DNA from: Microbacterium sp. RU33B
GTDB taxonomy: Bacteria > Actinomycetota > Actinomycetes > Actinomycetales > Microbacteriaceae
Reading direction: 5' to 3'
DNA length: 64,000 nt
NCBI RefSeq assembly: GCF_900155915.1
Contig: NZ_FTPO01000001.1
Coordinates: 186,001 to 250,000 of the forward strand
This document shows, piece after piece, positions 34,815-42,729 of the stretch. Made by a program: the position numbers and the translations under genes. The stretch's first letter is position 1. Each line of letters opens with the position of its first letter. Under the pieces are notes generated by a model that saw only the letters and a list, made by a program, of their open reading frames with translations, made no database searches and was not told where the DNA came from.

Positions 34815-35624
34815 ATGTACACCATCGGAGAGTTCGCGGCTCACGGGCGCGTGAGCGTGCGGATGCTGCGCCACTACGACGCGATCGGGCTGCTCGTTCC
34901 CGCGCAGGTCGATCCCCAGTCGGGATACCGCCGCTACGAACCGACGCAGCTCGGTTCGCTGCTGCGGATCGTCGAACTGCGCGACCTCGGCTGTTCGCTC
35001 GAGGACGCCGCCGCCGTGCTGGGTGCGGGGGACGAGAAGGCCGCGCTGCGCGCCGTGCTCGAGCATCGGCGTGCCGAGCTCGAGGCATCCCTCGCCGCAG
35101 ACGAAGCGCGCCTCGCCCGCCTGACCGCGCGGCTCTCCACCATCGAAGGAGCACACCCCATGTCCGAACTCGTCTTCCGCAGCCTGGAGCCCGTCACCGT
35201 GTACGCCGCTCGCGGCACCGCCCCGGGAATGGGACCCGAGAACGTATCGCCGGTGATCGACCGCATCCTGCCTCCGCTGGAGGCCGCGCTCGCGGCATCC
35301 GGAGTCGACTATCGCGAGCCCGGCATCTTCTGGTACGAGCCCCTCGCCGGCACCGACGACCTCGGCGTCAACGTCTCCTGGGTGGCCGGAGGCGAACCCC
35401 GGGCAGGAGAGGGCTGGGAGGTCGTGGAGCTGCCCGGCGCCGATCGGGTCGCCGTCTGGACGTACGAGGGCGACATGCCGGGCATCGGCCGCGCGTGGCA
35501 CGAGTTCATGGTGGCGATGGATGCCGCCGGCTGCGAACCCGTCGGACCCTCACGTGAGGTCTACCTCAAGGCCGATGGCCCGCAGACGGAGTGGGTGACC
35601 GAGCTGCAGCAGCCCGTCAGGTGA
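34815..35624 (+). CDS. MerR family regulator with effector-binding domain
   Basis: 269 residues. The start at 34815 gives the standard MerR opening MYTIGEFAAHGRVSVRMLRHYDAIGLL; an upstream in-frame ATG would lie inside the SDR coding start. Winged helix 1-75, a long dimer helix to ~115, then a GyrI/BmrR-type effector domain (SLEPVTVYAARGTAPGMG ... GREVYLKADG-like strands) for hydrophobic or cationic drugs. It likely senses a small toxic molecule and activates the divergent SDR gene. The last eight bases overlap the 3' end of the convergent EamA gene. Confidence 0.92.
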   Translation: MYTIGEFAAHGRVSVRMLRHYDAIGLLVPAQVDPQSGYRRYEPTQLGSLLRIVELRDLGCSLEDAAAVLGAGDEKAALRAVLEHRRAELEASLAADEARLARLTARLSTIEGAHPMSELVFRSLEPVTVYAARGTAPGMGPENVSPVIDRILPPLEAALAASGVDYREPGIFWYEPLAGTDDLGVNVSWVAGGEPRAGEGWEVVELPGADRVAVWTYEGDMPGIGRAWHEFMVAMDAAGCEPVGPSREVYLKADGPQTEWVTELQQPVR

Positions 35625-36558
35625 CGTCGACCGGTCCGGTGGCGAGGTCGGCCGGCTCCGGCAGAGCGGAGCCGGGAGGGCTGGGTTCGACATCCGGCTG
35701 GGCGAGCGTCGCGATCACGACGCCGCCGAGGGCGATCGCGCCGCCGACCGCCTTCACCGGATCGATCGTCTCGCCGAGCAGCAGGGCGAAGCCGTAGCCG
35801 AGTGCGGGAATCCCGGCCGTGGCGACCCCCGAGACCGCGGCAGGGACGCGCTCGGCGCCGTAGTTGAACAGCACGAGCGTGGGCGCGGTGATCACGATGC
35901 CCAGCGCCACGATCGCCAGGAGGCCGCGCAGGTCGGTGGGAGCGGCGGCCGCACCGGTGGCGACCTCCCAGCCCAGCCACGGCAGCATGATGACGGTGCC
36001 CCAGACGCCCGTCGCGGTGGCGAGCACGATCGCGTCGGGCGCGTCGTCGCGGCCCGCGTCGCGGCGCAGCAGCACGGTGTAGATCGCGTAGGAGGCGAGC
36101 GCGACGATGTTGAGCACGACGCCGAGGTCGAGGCGGAAGCCGGATGCCGCGACCAGTCCGACGCCGATCGTGGCGAGCGCGAGGCCGACGACCGTGCGGC
36201 GGGCGAGCCGCTCGCGGATCATGATGACGGCCGCGATCGCGGTGAGCACGGGCAGGAGCGAGACGACGAGCGCGGCGGTGCCGGGCGTCGTGAACAGCAG
36301 CCCGATGTTCGCGAACGAGTAGTACAGCGTGACGCCGGTCAGGCCGAGCAGGATCGTGCGCGGCCGGCGCAGCGTGCGGAGGAAGTGCGGGCGGCGCGCG
36401 GCCAGCGGCACGAGCACGATGAGCGCGATCGCGAAGCGCGCGACCGAGAGCACCGCCGGAGAGCCGGTCTCGAGCGCCCAGCCCGAGAACACGTACGCGA
36501 TCGACCACAGCACGACCGACAGCCCGATCGCGGCGAGGGGCAGCCAGCGAGTCGACAC
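35617..36558 (-). CDS. EamA/DMT family transporter
   Basis: 313 residues with ten hydrophobic helices in two EamA repeats (LSVVLWSIAYVFSGWAL and LNIVALASYAIYTVLLRR begin the halves). PLLAARRP-type loops and ALGGVVIATLAQP at the end fit the drug/metabolite exporter superfamily. It exports amino acids or other metabolites across the inner membrane; the substrate is not predictable. The start is GTG 36558, with TACACT six bases upstream (36565-36570), a leaderless arrangement. Its stop overlaps the MerR gene by eight bases. Confidence 0.9.
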   Translation of the reverse strand: MSTRWLPLAAIGLSVVLWSIAYVFSGWALETGSPAVLSVARFAIALIVLVPLAARRPHFLRTLRRPRTILLGLTGVTLYYSFANIGLLFTTPGTAALVVSLLPVLTAIAAVIMIRERLARRTVVGLALATIGVGLVAASGFRLDLGVVLNIVALASYAIYTVLLRRDAGRDDAPDAIVLATATGVWGTVIMLPWLGWEVATGAAAAPTDLRGLLAIVALGIVITAPTLVLFNYGAERVPAAVSGVATAGIPALGYGFALLLGETIDPVKAVGGAIALGGVVIATLAQPDVEPSPPGSALPEPADLATGPVDVT

Positions 36559-36588
36559 CGGCTCAGTGTAGTGACGTGACGGCTGCGG

Positions 36589-36813
36589 TCAGAGCTGTGC
36601 GCCGTTGTCGTACGGGTCGTCGAGGCCCGGCGTGCGGCCGCGCCACGACTCGTACGCGATGACCCAGCCGATCGAGACGATGGCGGCGATCGTGAGGCCC
36701 AGCCACACGTTCTGCAGGATCAGGCCGACGAGCACGCCGAGGCCGAGCAGCACGACCGTGCCCGCGATCCATCCGATGCGTCCCTTGGGCCAGCCGGTGC
36801 GTGACGTCGTCAT
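36589..36813 (-). CDS. Small two-helix membrane protein
   Basis: 74 residues: a basic N-terminus (GWPKGRIGW), two hydrophobic helices (IAGTVVLLGLGVLVGLIL and LGLTIAAIVSIGWVIAYE) and a polar tail ending LDDPYDNGAQL. No family is recognised. TAGGCT lies six bases before the ATG (36820-36825), so the transcript starts at or beside the start codon, which supports the gene being real. It may be co-transcribed with the EamA gene 30 bp downstream, though that gene has its own -10. Confidence 0.75.
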   Translation of the reverse strand: MTTSRTGWPKGRIGWIAGTVVLLGLGVLVGLILQNVWLGLTIAAIVSIGWVIAYESWRGRTPGLDDPYDNGAQL

Positions 36814-37001
36814 GCCGTCAGCCTAGAGGACCCGGGCGACGGGCCTGCGGAGTGCACGGCAGTGGAGGTGCCCACCGACACGCGGGCTTCGGTCGCCCGG
36901 ATGCCGCGTGTCGGCCGTCGCCTGCGCGTCCGTGCACGTCGGATGTGCAGGCGCGCCTCGGGCGAAGGGAATGCGCGGAGGCATCCGTCGTTCCACCTCG
37001 T

Positions 37002-37637
37002 ATGACAACAGTGGGAATCATCGGAGCAGGACACATCGGCAGCACCCTCGCGAAGGGGCTCGTCGACCGCGGCTACGACGTCGTGATCTCCAACTCGCGA
37101 GGACCGGAGACGCTGGCGGATCTCGTCGCGGAGCTCGGCCCGCGCGCGCGGGCGGCGACGGCCGACGAGGCCGCTGCGGCGGGCGACTGGGCGATCGTGA
37201 CGGTGCCGCTGAAGGCCCTGGATGCCGTGCCCGTCGCACCGCTCGCGGGCAAGATCGTGGTCGACACGAACAACTACTACTGGGAGCGCGACGGCCGGAT
37301 CGCCGAGCTCGAGGCCGGACAGGTGACGACGTCACGGATGCTGCAGCGCCACCTCCCCGAGTCGCGCGTCGTGAAGGGGTTCAATCACATCATGTCGGGC
37401 GACATCCTGACCGACGGAACCCCCGCGGGCACGGTGGACCGCCGCGCGCTCGCGACCTCGAGCGACGATGCCGAAGCAGTCGAGTTCATCACAGCGCTGT
37501 ACAACCAGTTCGGATTCGACACGGTCAACGCGGGCCCGCTCGATGAGAGCTGGCGCGTCGAGCGAGACCGCCCGGCCTACGTCGTCCGCCAGAACGCCGA
37601 CGAGCTCGAGGCGAACCTGGCCCGCGCCGAGCGCTAG
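37002..37637 (+). CDS. F420/NADP oxidoreductase-like protein (NADPH-binding)
   Basis: 211 residues. The Rossmann start TTVGIIGAGHIGSTLAKGLVDRGYDVVISNSRGPETL, DWAIVTVPLKALDAV, and KIVVDTNNYYWERDG are typical of the Fno-like family that reduces F420 or other substrates with NADPH, and of related dinucleotide-binding proteins. ESRVVKGFNHIMSGDI matches the conserved KAFN/KGFN substrate site. The ~190 bp upstream holds GC-rich partial repeats but no gene I can support. A terminator hairpin follows 20 bases after the stop. Confidence 0.87.
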   Translation: MTTVGIIGAGHIGSTLAKGLVDRGYDVVISNSRGPETLADLVAELGPRARAATADEAAAAGDWAIVTVPLKALDAVPVAPLAGKIVVDTNNYYWERDGRIAELEAGQVTTSRMLQRHLPESRVVKGFNHIMSGDILTDGTPAGTVDRRALATSSDDAEAVEFITALYNQFGFDTVNAGPLDESWRVERDRPAYVVRQNADELEANLARAER

Positions 37638-37656
37638 GAGCCGGCTTGAGGAGCCG

Positions 37657-37689
37657 CGCGAGCGCTGATCGTCGCGATCAGCGCTCGCG
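37657..37689. terminator. Bidirectional hairpin between reductase and DNA glycosylase genes
   Basis: A perfect 15-bp stem (CGCGAGCGCTGATCG and complement) with a TCG loop overlaps the last codons of the convergent glycosylase gene. It would serve both strands; no U-tract. Confidence 0.85.
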
Positions 37690-38637
37690 GTGGTCTTCGG
37701 GGTGCAGGCGGGCGCCGCGCCGGGGCTCCTGGATGCCGCTCGCGTAGATCAGACGGATGATGCGCTGGCGGTGCCCGGCCCAGGGGGCCAGGAGTTCGAG
37801 CATCCCTGCGTCGTCGGTGCGGGTGCCCGTGAGGGCATAGCCGACCTGATGGGCGAGGTGGTAGTCGCCGACGCTCACGGCGTCGGGGTCGCCGAACGCG
37901 CGGATGCGCGTCTCCGCGCTCGTCCACGCGCCGACGCCGCGCAGGCTCGTGAAGACGCGCTCGCGCTCGTCGCCCGTCGCCGCGGCCTCGGCCGCCCGCA
38001 CGATCGCATCGCCGCGGCGGGCGGCGTCGACGATCGTGCGCGACTGCGGCGGCTCGAGCCCCGCGCGATGCCACGACCACGACGGGATGCTGCGCCATCC
38101 CTCGATCGACGGCGGAGCGAACATCGCGATCGGCGTCGGGCCGGGTGCGCGTTCGCCGTGCCGCGTGACGATGCGTCGCCACGCGCCGAATGCCTGCAGG
38201 CCCGTCACCTTCTGCTCGAAGATCGCACTCGCGAGGGCGTCGAAGACGAGGTCGGTGCGGCTCAGCCGGAGGCCCTGGTTGCGGCGATGGAGCTCGGCGA
38301 AGCGCTCGCCCGGCTCGAACGATTCGAGATCGTCGTCGGCGCCGCACAGCGCGGGAAGCTGCGTGAGCGCCCAGGCGGCGCCCGGACCCCAGGCCGCCCC
38401 CTTGATGACGCCGCCGCCCGTCTCGCGGATCGCGAGCGTCGCGACCCCCTCGGGCGTGCGCGACGCGCGCCAGATGACGGCGCCGTGCGTCGTCATGGTG
38501 GGGTCGTGCGCCCCGCATCGCTGCGCGAGCACCGTCCGGTGCAGGGCGACCGGATGCTTCGGCCGGTACTCGGTCTCGAGCGGACGCGCGTGGACGGCCG
38601 TGCCCTGCCGCGACTGCGATGCGGGGGAGGCCGTCAT
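37678..38637 (-). CDS. DNA-3-methyladenine glycosylase, AlkA-like HhH-GPD protein
   Basis: 319 residues. The helix-hairpin-helix LRGVGAWTSAETRI is followed by the catalytic Asp D258 in SVGDYHLA; IFEQKVTGLQAFGAWRRI is the substrate-pocket helix region. It excises alkylated bases in base-excision repair. The N-terminal ~90 residues correspond to the AlkA N-domain but are divergent. TAGGGT six bases before the ATG (38644-38649) indicates a leaderless start. It overlaps the terminator hairpin at its 3' end. There is no Ada-type regulator beside it. Confidence 0.92.
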   Translation of the reverse strand: MTASPASQSRQGTAVHARPLETEYRPKHPVALHRTVLAQRCGAHDPTMTTHGAVIWRASRTPEGVATLAIRETGGGVIKGAAWGPGAAWALTQLPALCGADDDLESFEPGERFAELHRRNQGLRLSRTDLVFDALASAIFEQKVTGLQAFGAWRRIVTRHGERAPGPTPIAMFAPPSIEGWRSIPSWSWHRAGLEPPQSRTIVDAARRGDAIVRAAEAAATGDERERVFTSLRGVGAWTSAETRIRAFGDPDAVSVGDYHLAHQVGYALTGTRTDDAGMLELLAPWAGHRQRIIRLIYASGIQEPRRGARLHPEDHRER

Positions 38638-38731
38638 GCGCCCACCCTACGTCGCGGTCGCGACATCCGACTCCCCGCCGACGGAGCCGGCCCGTCGCAC
38701 TCTGCAGGCGCGGACACCCCGCAGGGGACGG

Positions 38732-39466
38732 TCAGAAGCGGTCGGGCGAGGGAGTGCCGTGGCCGTAGCGGATGACCACGTCGGCGTGACGGTCGAAGCG
38801 GTAGCCGACGCCGCGCACGGTGCGCACGATGTCCTCGTAGCGGCCGAGCTTGGCGCGCAGGCGCCGCACGTGCACGTCGATCGTGCGCTCGCCCGGGGCA
38901 TCCGCGTCGCCCTGGCTCCACAGCGAGCCGACGAGCTCGGTGCGCTCGATCGTGCGGCCCTCGCGGAGCACGAGGTACTGCAGGAGCTCGAACTCCTTGA
39001 ACGTGAACGCGGCGGACTCGCCGTCGATGAGCACGCGCTTGCGCGAGATGTCGACGACCACGCCCCCGGCGGCGCTGTCCTCCTCGGCGACCTCGTCCTG
39101 CTTCGTGCGGGCGACGGCCGACGGCTCGTGGAGCGCGAGGCGCACGACGTCGACGTCGCGTCCGCCCGAGCCGACGGGGGCGAGCGCGACGGTCGCGTAC
39201 GTCTCGGCGTTCGGGGCGAGGTCGGCGATCGTGCGGCGGAGGGCCTCGACGAGAACGCCGAGGCTGACGCCGGATGCCGCAGCCTTCGCCTCGTCGAGAC
39301 CGACGTACAGCGCGAAGCCGCGCGGAGACGTGCCGGCGGGGAGGTGGCGGACGGGCTCTTCGGCCCGCGGTGCGGGGGGCGCCTCGTCGACCGTCGGAAC
39401 GGGGGAGGTCACGGCGCGGAGGTGGCGGACGGGGGCGGAGCGCTCGAGGAGTGCGGAGTTCGACAT
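38732..39466 (-). CDS. Winged-helix (OmpR-type) regulator lacking a receiver domain
   Basis: 244 residues. The C-terminus (~140-235) is an OmpR/PhoB DNA-binding domain: FTFKEFELLQYLVLREGRTIERTELVGSLW, RTIDVHVRRLRAKLGRYEDIVRTVRGVGYRFD. Instead of a receiver domain with a phosphorylatable Asp, residues ~48-125 form an unfamiliar domain (GFALYVGLDEAKAAASGVSLGVLVEALRRTI), preceded by a Pro/Ala-rich tail. It is therefore not controlled by a histidine kinase in the usual way. AAGGA lies nine bases upstream of the ATG. The nearest convincing promoter is at 39794-39823, giving a leader of about 320 nt. Confidence 0.88.
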   Translation of the reverse strand: MSNSALLERSAPVRHLRAVTSPVPTVDEAPPAPRAEEPVRHLPAGTSPRGFALYVGLDEAKAAASGVSLGVLVEALRRTIADLAPNAETYATVALAPVGSGGRDVDVVRLALHEPSAVARTKQDEVAEEDSAAGGVVVDISRKRVLIDGESAAFTFKEFELLQYLVLREGRTIERTELVGSLWSQGDADAPGERTIDVHVRRLRAKLGRYEDIVRTVRGVGYRFDRHADVVIRYGHGTPSPDRF

Positions 39467-39961
39467 GGGAGTGGGAGTCCTTGCGGGAGTCGGCCGGGGC
39501 CGGGAGGGTGTGCTGCGAATCGGCTCCGAGCTGCGGACGAGAGGTCCGAGCGGGCCGGGTGCGAGGCATCCGGATGCGCGTGATGGTGGCGCGCTGCTCC
39601 GGTGCTCGGGGGGACTCGGAGTGCGGAGGTCGGCTCGATGGAGATCAAGAGCCGATGCTGCGCACGAGTCCGGCGGAGGTCACCGTGCTAGTGGCACATT
39701 CGACAACACATGACAACGCGGCCGGCCATGAGGCCGGCAGTCCTGTTCGCCTCCCGGGCGGACAGAGCGTGCGTGTTGTCAGTCATGAGGCCGATTATGA
39801 CCGAATGCGTCGTCATGCGTCAAATCGCACGGATGCAAGGGGTCGTGCATGACGAAATGTGACAGATTGCTCAGTCCGGGCAGACTGGTGCTTCGCGGCG
39901 GGTTCGAGACGAAGGAGCGGGGCGTGAGGTTGACCGACGGGTGCTCGCAGGAGCGGCTCGG
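39467..39961. other. 495-bp intergenic region with promoter and GACAAC repeats
   Basis: No convincing gene. It holds GACAAC at 39702-39707 and 39712-39717 and its complement GTTGTC at 39775-39780, a hairpin GCCGGCC-ATGA-GGCCGGC near 39722-39739, and a minus-strand promoter at 39794-39823. Base composition is less GC-rich than the flanks between about 39690 and 39890. The right end carries the ribosome site (CAGGAG) of the next gene. Confidence 0.6.
39794..39823 (-). promoter_or_regulatory. Promoter for the winged-helix regulator
   Basis: On the minus strand TTGACG (39818-39823), an 18-nt spacer and CATAAT (39794-39799) make the closest match to a sigma-70 consensus I found in the window. Transcription would begin near 39787, more than 300 nt before the coding start. 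Confidence 0.65.
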
Positions 39962-40507
39962 ATGAGGATCCGTGTGGTCGGGGTGTCGGGATCGGGCAAG
40001 TCGCATCTGGCGGCGCAGATCGCGCGCCGCTGCGGGATCGCCCGCCTCGAGCTCGACGCGGTGTTCTGGGATGCCGAGTGGACCCACCGCGACCCGGAGG
40101 AGGCCCGTGCGATGGTGCGGGAGTTCGTCGCCGGACACCCCGACGGCTGGGTCGTGGACGGCAACTGGACGTCGAAGCTCGACGGACTACTCGACCCCGG
40201 CACTTCCGGTGGCGCCGACGTCGTCGTGTGGCTCGACCATCCGCGTCCGGTCGTGATGCGCCGGGTGATCCGTCGCACCCTGCGCCGCGGCATCCGGCGC
40301 GAGGTGCTGTGGCACGGCAACCGGGAGCGCGCTTCGTCGTGGCTGCGACGCGATCCGGAGGAGAACATCATGCGCTGGGCGTGGGTGCAGCATCCCGTCG
40401 TGCGCGAGCGGATGCTGCGGAGGATCGACGAGGGCTGGCCCGTCGTCCGCCTGCGCGATCAGGGTGAGGTCGACGCGTGGCTCGCGTCGGTCGCCGACGG
40501 GTCGTGA
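39962..40507 (+). CDS. P-loop adenylate-kinase-like protein (FlaR/topology modulation type)
   Basis: 181 residues. P-loop GVSGSGKSHLA near residue 7; LELDAVFWDAEWTHRDPEEARAMV and WVVDGNWTSK are the hallmark segments of the adenylate kinase-like DNA topology modulation (FlaR) group; DVVVWLDHPRPVVMRRVIRRTLRR is the lid. The reaction and substrate are not established for this family; a small-molecule or nucleotide kinase is likely. The start at 39962 follows CAGGAG by ten bases; an in-frame ATG at 39941 lies before this site. Confidence 0.85.
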   Translation: MRIRVVGVSGSGKSHLAAQIARRCGIARLELDAVFWDAEWTHRDPEEARAMVREFVAGHPDGWVVDGNWTSKLDGLLDPGTSGGADVVVWLDHPRPVVMRRVIRRTLRRGIRREVLWHGNRERASSWLRRDPEENIMRWAWVQHPVVRERMLRRIDEGWPVVRLRDQGEVDAWLASVADGS

Positions 40508-40549
40508 CCGAGCGACCCGATCGTCGGCGCACCGGCGTAGCCTCGAAGG

Positions 40550-40849
40550 GTGACTTCGCTCGTCTTCACACATGAACCGGATGCCTCCCGCTACACGCTG
40601 CGACGCGGCACCGACCTCTTGAGCGTCCTGGACTACCGCGACGACGGCACGACGGTCGCGATGACCCGGGCCTACACGGTGCCCACCTTCCGCGGCCACG
40701 GCTACGCCGGCGAGGTCGTCGACAGGGCCGTCGCGTCGCTCGAGGCCGCCGGCGACCGCTCCGTCATCCCGGTGTGCTGGTACGTCGCCGACTGGTTCGC
40801 GGCCCACCCCGAGCGCGCGGCGATCCTGCACGAGCGGCGCTCGGCCTGA
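40550..40849 (+). CDS. Small GNAT acetyltransferase (YjdJ type)
   Basis: 99 residues from a GTG with TAGCCT six bases upstream (40538-40543), so leaderless. It is a minimal GNAT fold: SVLDYRDDGTTVAMTRAYTVPTFRGHGYAGEVVDRAV carries the acetyl-CoA loop (RGHGYA), and VIPVCWYVADWFAAHPE is the catalytic-end signature of the N-acetyltransferase group related to yeast Gtt/YjdJ. It acetylates an unknown small molecule or protein. Confidence 0.9.
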   Translation: MTSLVFTHEPDASRYTLRRGTDLLSVLDYRDDGTTVAMTRAYTVPTFRGHGYAGEVVDRAVASLEAAGDRSVIPVCWYVADWFAAHPERAAILHERRSA

Positions 40850-40925
40850 CCGCGCGGAGCACGCACGTCGTCCCGCGCGTGTCAACCCCGCGCTCGCGCA
40901 TCGCAACAGCCACGAGGGTGGGGGC

Positions 40926-41144
40926 ATGGACAACGAACGCGAACTTCCCGAGGGCGTCATCGACGCGAACCCGGCCGGCGGCTGGGACGGCGTGGACGAC
41001 GCCGAGACGCAGGAGCAGAGCGACGCCGTCGCGGCATCCGCTCCCGAGGGGCCGGTGGAGAGCACCGTGCCCACCCAGGGGATCGATCCCGATCTCGCGA
41101 CCGACGACAGCACCGACGAGCACACCGAGGAGCAGGCACGATGA
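40926..41144 (+). CDS. Small acidic protein of unknown function
   Basis: 72 residues, very rich in Asp, Glu, Ala, Gln and Thr, with no hydrophobic segment and few positive charges (ENERELPEGVIDANPAGGWD near the start). It is probably disordered. GAGGGTGGGGGC precedes the ATG. Its stop overlaps the ATG of the next small gene (ATGA), arguing that both are translated and work together. No family recognised. Confidence 0.7.
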   Translation: MDNERELPEGVIDANPAGGWDGVDDAETQEQSDAVAASAPEGPVESTVPTQGIDPDLATDDSTDEHTEEQAR

Positions 41145-41380
41145 GCGCTGAGCAGCCGAACGAGCAGAACGAGCCGATCATGGATCAGCACCAGGCTCCC
41201 GACACCGACAAGATCGCCGGCATCGTGGTGCAGACGAGGTCGGATGTCGGCACCGAGACGCCGGAGCGCATCATCGAGGTGCTCCGTCAGCGGTTCGCGG
41301 ATGCCGGTCTCGACGTCTCCGACGAGGAGACGGCCGACCTCGCCCAGCAGATCGCGACGGGCGACGCGAAAGCGGAGTAG
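41141..41380 (+). CDS. Small acidic protein with helical C-terminal domain
   Basis: 79 residues. The N-terminal third is polar and disordered-looking (EQPNEQNEPIMDQHQAP); residues ~28-75 look folded and amphipathic: KIAGIVVQTRSDVGTETPERIIEVLRQRFADAGLDVSDEE in outline, two or three helices. No family recognised. It is coupled by a 4-bp overlap to the acidic protein gene before it. Confidence 0.72.
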   Translation: MSAEQPNEQNEPIMDQHQAPDTDKIAGIVVQTRSDVGTETPERIIEVLRQRFADAGLDVSDEETADLAQQIATGDAKAE

Positions 41381-41416
41381 CCCGCGCGGCAGGACCCGCG
41401 CGCTACGCTGACGCCT

Positions 41417-41845
41417 GTGGATCTGGAGTCGGTGTTCACGGACGTCGCCGTGGTGTTCGAGGCGATCGGTGCGACCACGATGGTGGTGGGCTTCGTCATC
41501 GCGCTCGTGCTCGGCATCCGCTCCCTGCAGCGCCGTGAAGGCGGGCAGACGGCGTTCTCGGTGCTGCGCAACACGCTCGGCGCCGCCATCCTGCTCGGAC
41601 TCGAAGTGCTCGTCGCCGCCGATCTGATCCGCACGATCACATCGAAGCCGTCGATCGAAGACGCTCTGATCCTCGGCATCATCGTCCTCATCCGGACGGT
41701 GCTGTCGATGTCGATCCAGATCGAGATCGAGGGCGTCGTGCCGTGGCGACGCGCACTGCTGCGCAGCGGAGGCCAGCTCCTCGGAGACGCCGTCGCCCGG
41801 GATGCCGCAGCCACCGCCGCGACGAAGGCCGCCGCCCGCGACTGA
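41417..41845 (+). CDS. DUF1622 family membrane protein
   Basis: 142 residues from GTG 41417, with TACGCT seven bases upstream (leaderless). Three hydrophobic helices: AIGATTMVVGFVIALVLGI, LGAAILLGLEVLVAADLI and ALILGIIVLIRTVLSMSIQIEIEG. The last motif, RTxLSxSLxxEIxG, is the DUF1622 signature. Function is unknown; it is an inner-membrane protein. The C-terminal ~25 residues are an Ala-rich cytoplasmic tail. Confidence 0.88.
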   Translation: MDLESVFTDVAVVFEAIGATTMVVGFVIALVLGIRSLQRREGGQTAFSVLRNTLGAAILLGLEVLVAADLIRTITSKPSIEDALILGIIVLIRTVLSMSIQIEIEGVVPWRRALLRSGGQLLGDAVARDAAATAATKAAARD

Positions 41846-41856
41846 CGGCGTCGGGG

Positions 41857-42648
41857 TCAGCCGTCGGCGACCCGGGTCTCCTCGACGAATGCCACGATCG
41901 CCGCCGCGGCGGGTCGGGCATCCCGGATCATGGTCTCGTGACCGTGGCCCTCGATCTCCGTGAAGCGGCCCTCGGGCAGGAGATCCGCGACCGTCCGCGC
42001 CCAGCGCCGCGGTGAGACGGTGTCCTGCGAGCCCCGGAGCACCAGCGCCGGCACGGCCACGCGCGGATACGTCTGCTCGGGACGGTGCGAGAGCATCGCG
42101 CGCATCTTGAGCCGCAGGTTCGGACCGGCCCGGAGGTATTCACGGCCTCCCCGGACGATCACGGTGGGGCTCTCGATCGCGAGGTCGTGCGCGAGGCGGA
42201 GCAGCTGCCGTGATGCCGTGCGCGCCTCCGCATCGACGGTGGGTCCCACCAGCACGACGCGGTCCACGAGTCGGGGATGGCGTGCGGCGAGCTCGACGGC
42301 GACCTGCGTGCCCATCGAATGCCCGACGACCGTGACGTCCGACCGCGGCCGATCCCGCAGCGCCGCCCCGACGATGTCGGCGAGGCGCTCGATCGTCGGC
42401 GTGCGCGGCGGCTCGGCCGCCTCGCCGTACCCCGGCAGGTCGATCGCGATCGTGTGCGCGTCGTCGCCGAGCTCATGGATGAGGTCGGCGAACACGCTGC
42501 GACCCATGCCGATGCCGTGCAGCAGCACGATGATGCGCGATCCGACGCCGTGCTCCTCGACCACGATCTGCGCGCCGTCGTGCGCGAACGTGGAGACCCG
42601 GCCGCGGGGGCGGTCACGAGGCGCGCGCGATCGTCGGCTGTCGGTCAC
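41857..42648 (-). CDS. Alpha/beta hydrolase
   Basis: 263 residues. Oxyanion region LLHGIGMGRSVF, nucleophile Ser in VVGHSMGTQVAVELA, Asp in LRGSQDTVSP and His in IEGHGHETM complete the catalytic triad. The length suits small esterases, lipases or C-C hydrolases; the substrate is unknown. The start is GTG 42648, with TACTGT six bases upstream (42655-42660), a leaderless arrangement. It diverges from sbcD. Confidence 0.92.
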   Translation of the reverse strand: MTDSRRSRAPRDRPRGRVSTFAHDGAQIVVEEHGVGSRIIVLLHGIGMGRSVFADLIHELGDDAHTIAIDLPGYGEAAEPPRTPTIERLADIVGAALRDRPRSDVTVVGHSMGTQVAVELAARHPRLVDRVVLVGPTVDAEARTASRQLLRLAHDLAIESPTVIVRGGREYLRAGPNLRLKMRAMLSHRPEQTYPRVAVPALVLRGSQDTVSPRRWARTVADLLPEGRFTEIEGHGHETMIRDARPAAAAIVAFVEETRVADG

Positions 42649-42729
42649 TCCTCGACAGTAGCGGCCGGTGTGGGCGCCGGCCCGCGGGCCTCTCGGGCGA
42701 TGTCCGCGGCCTCGCCTACCGTGAAGGAC

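Noticed and set aside
36814-37001. GC-rich partial repeats (GCCTGCG ... GTGCAGGCG) as a possible RNA gene or attachment site
   Set aside because: The repeats are short and imperfect, no promoter or conserved fold is evident, and no integrase is nearby.
39409-39648. Possible 79-residue peptide in the leader of the winged-helix regulator
   Set aside because: It overlaps the regulator's coding start, has no ribosome site and is Pro/Ser/Ala-rich without pattern; kept only as a general leader-peptide possibility.
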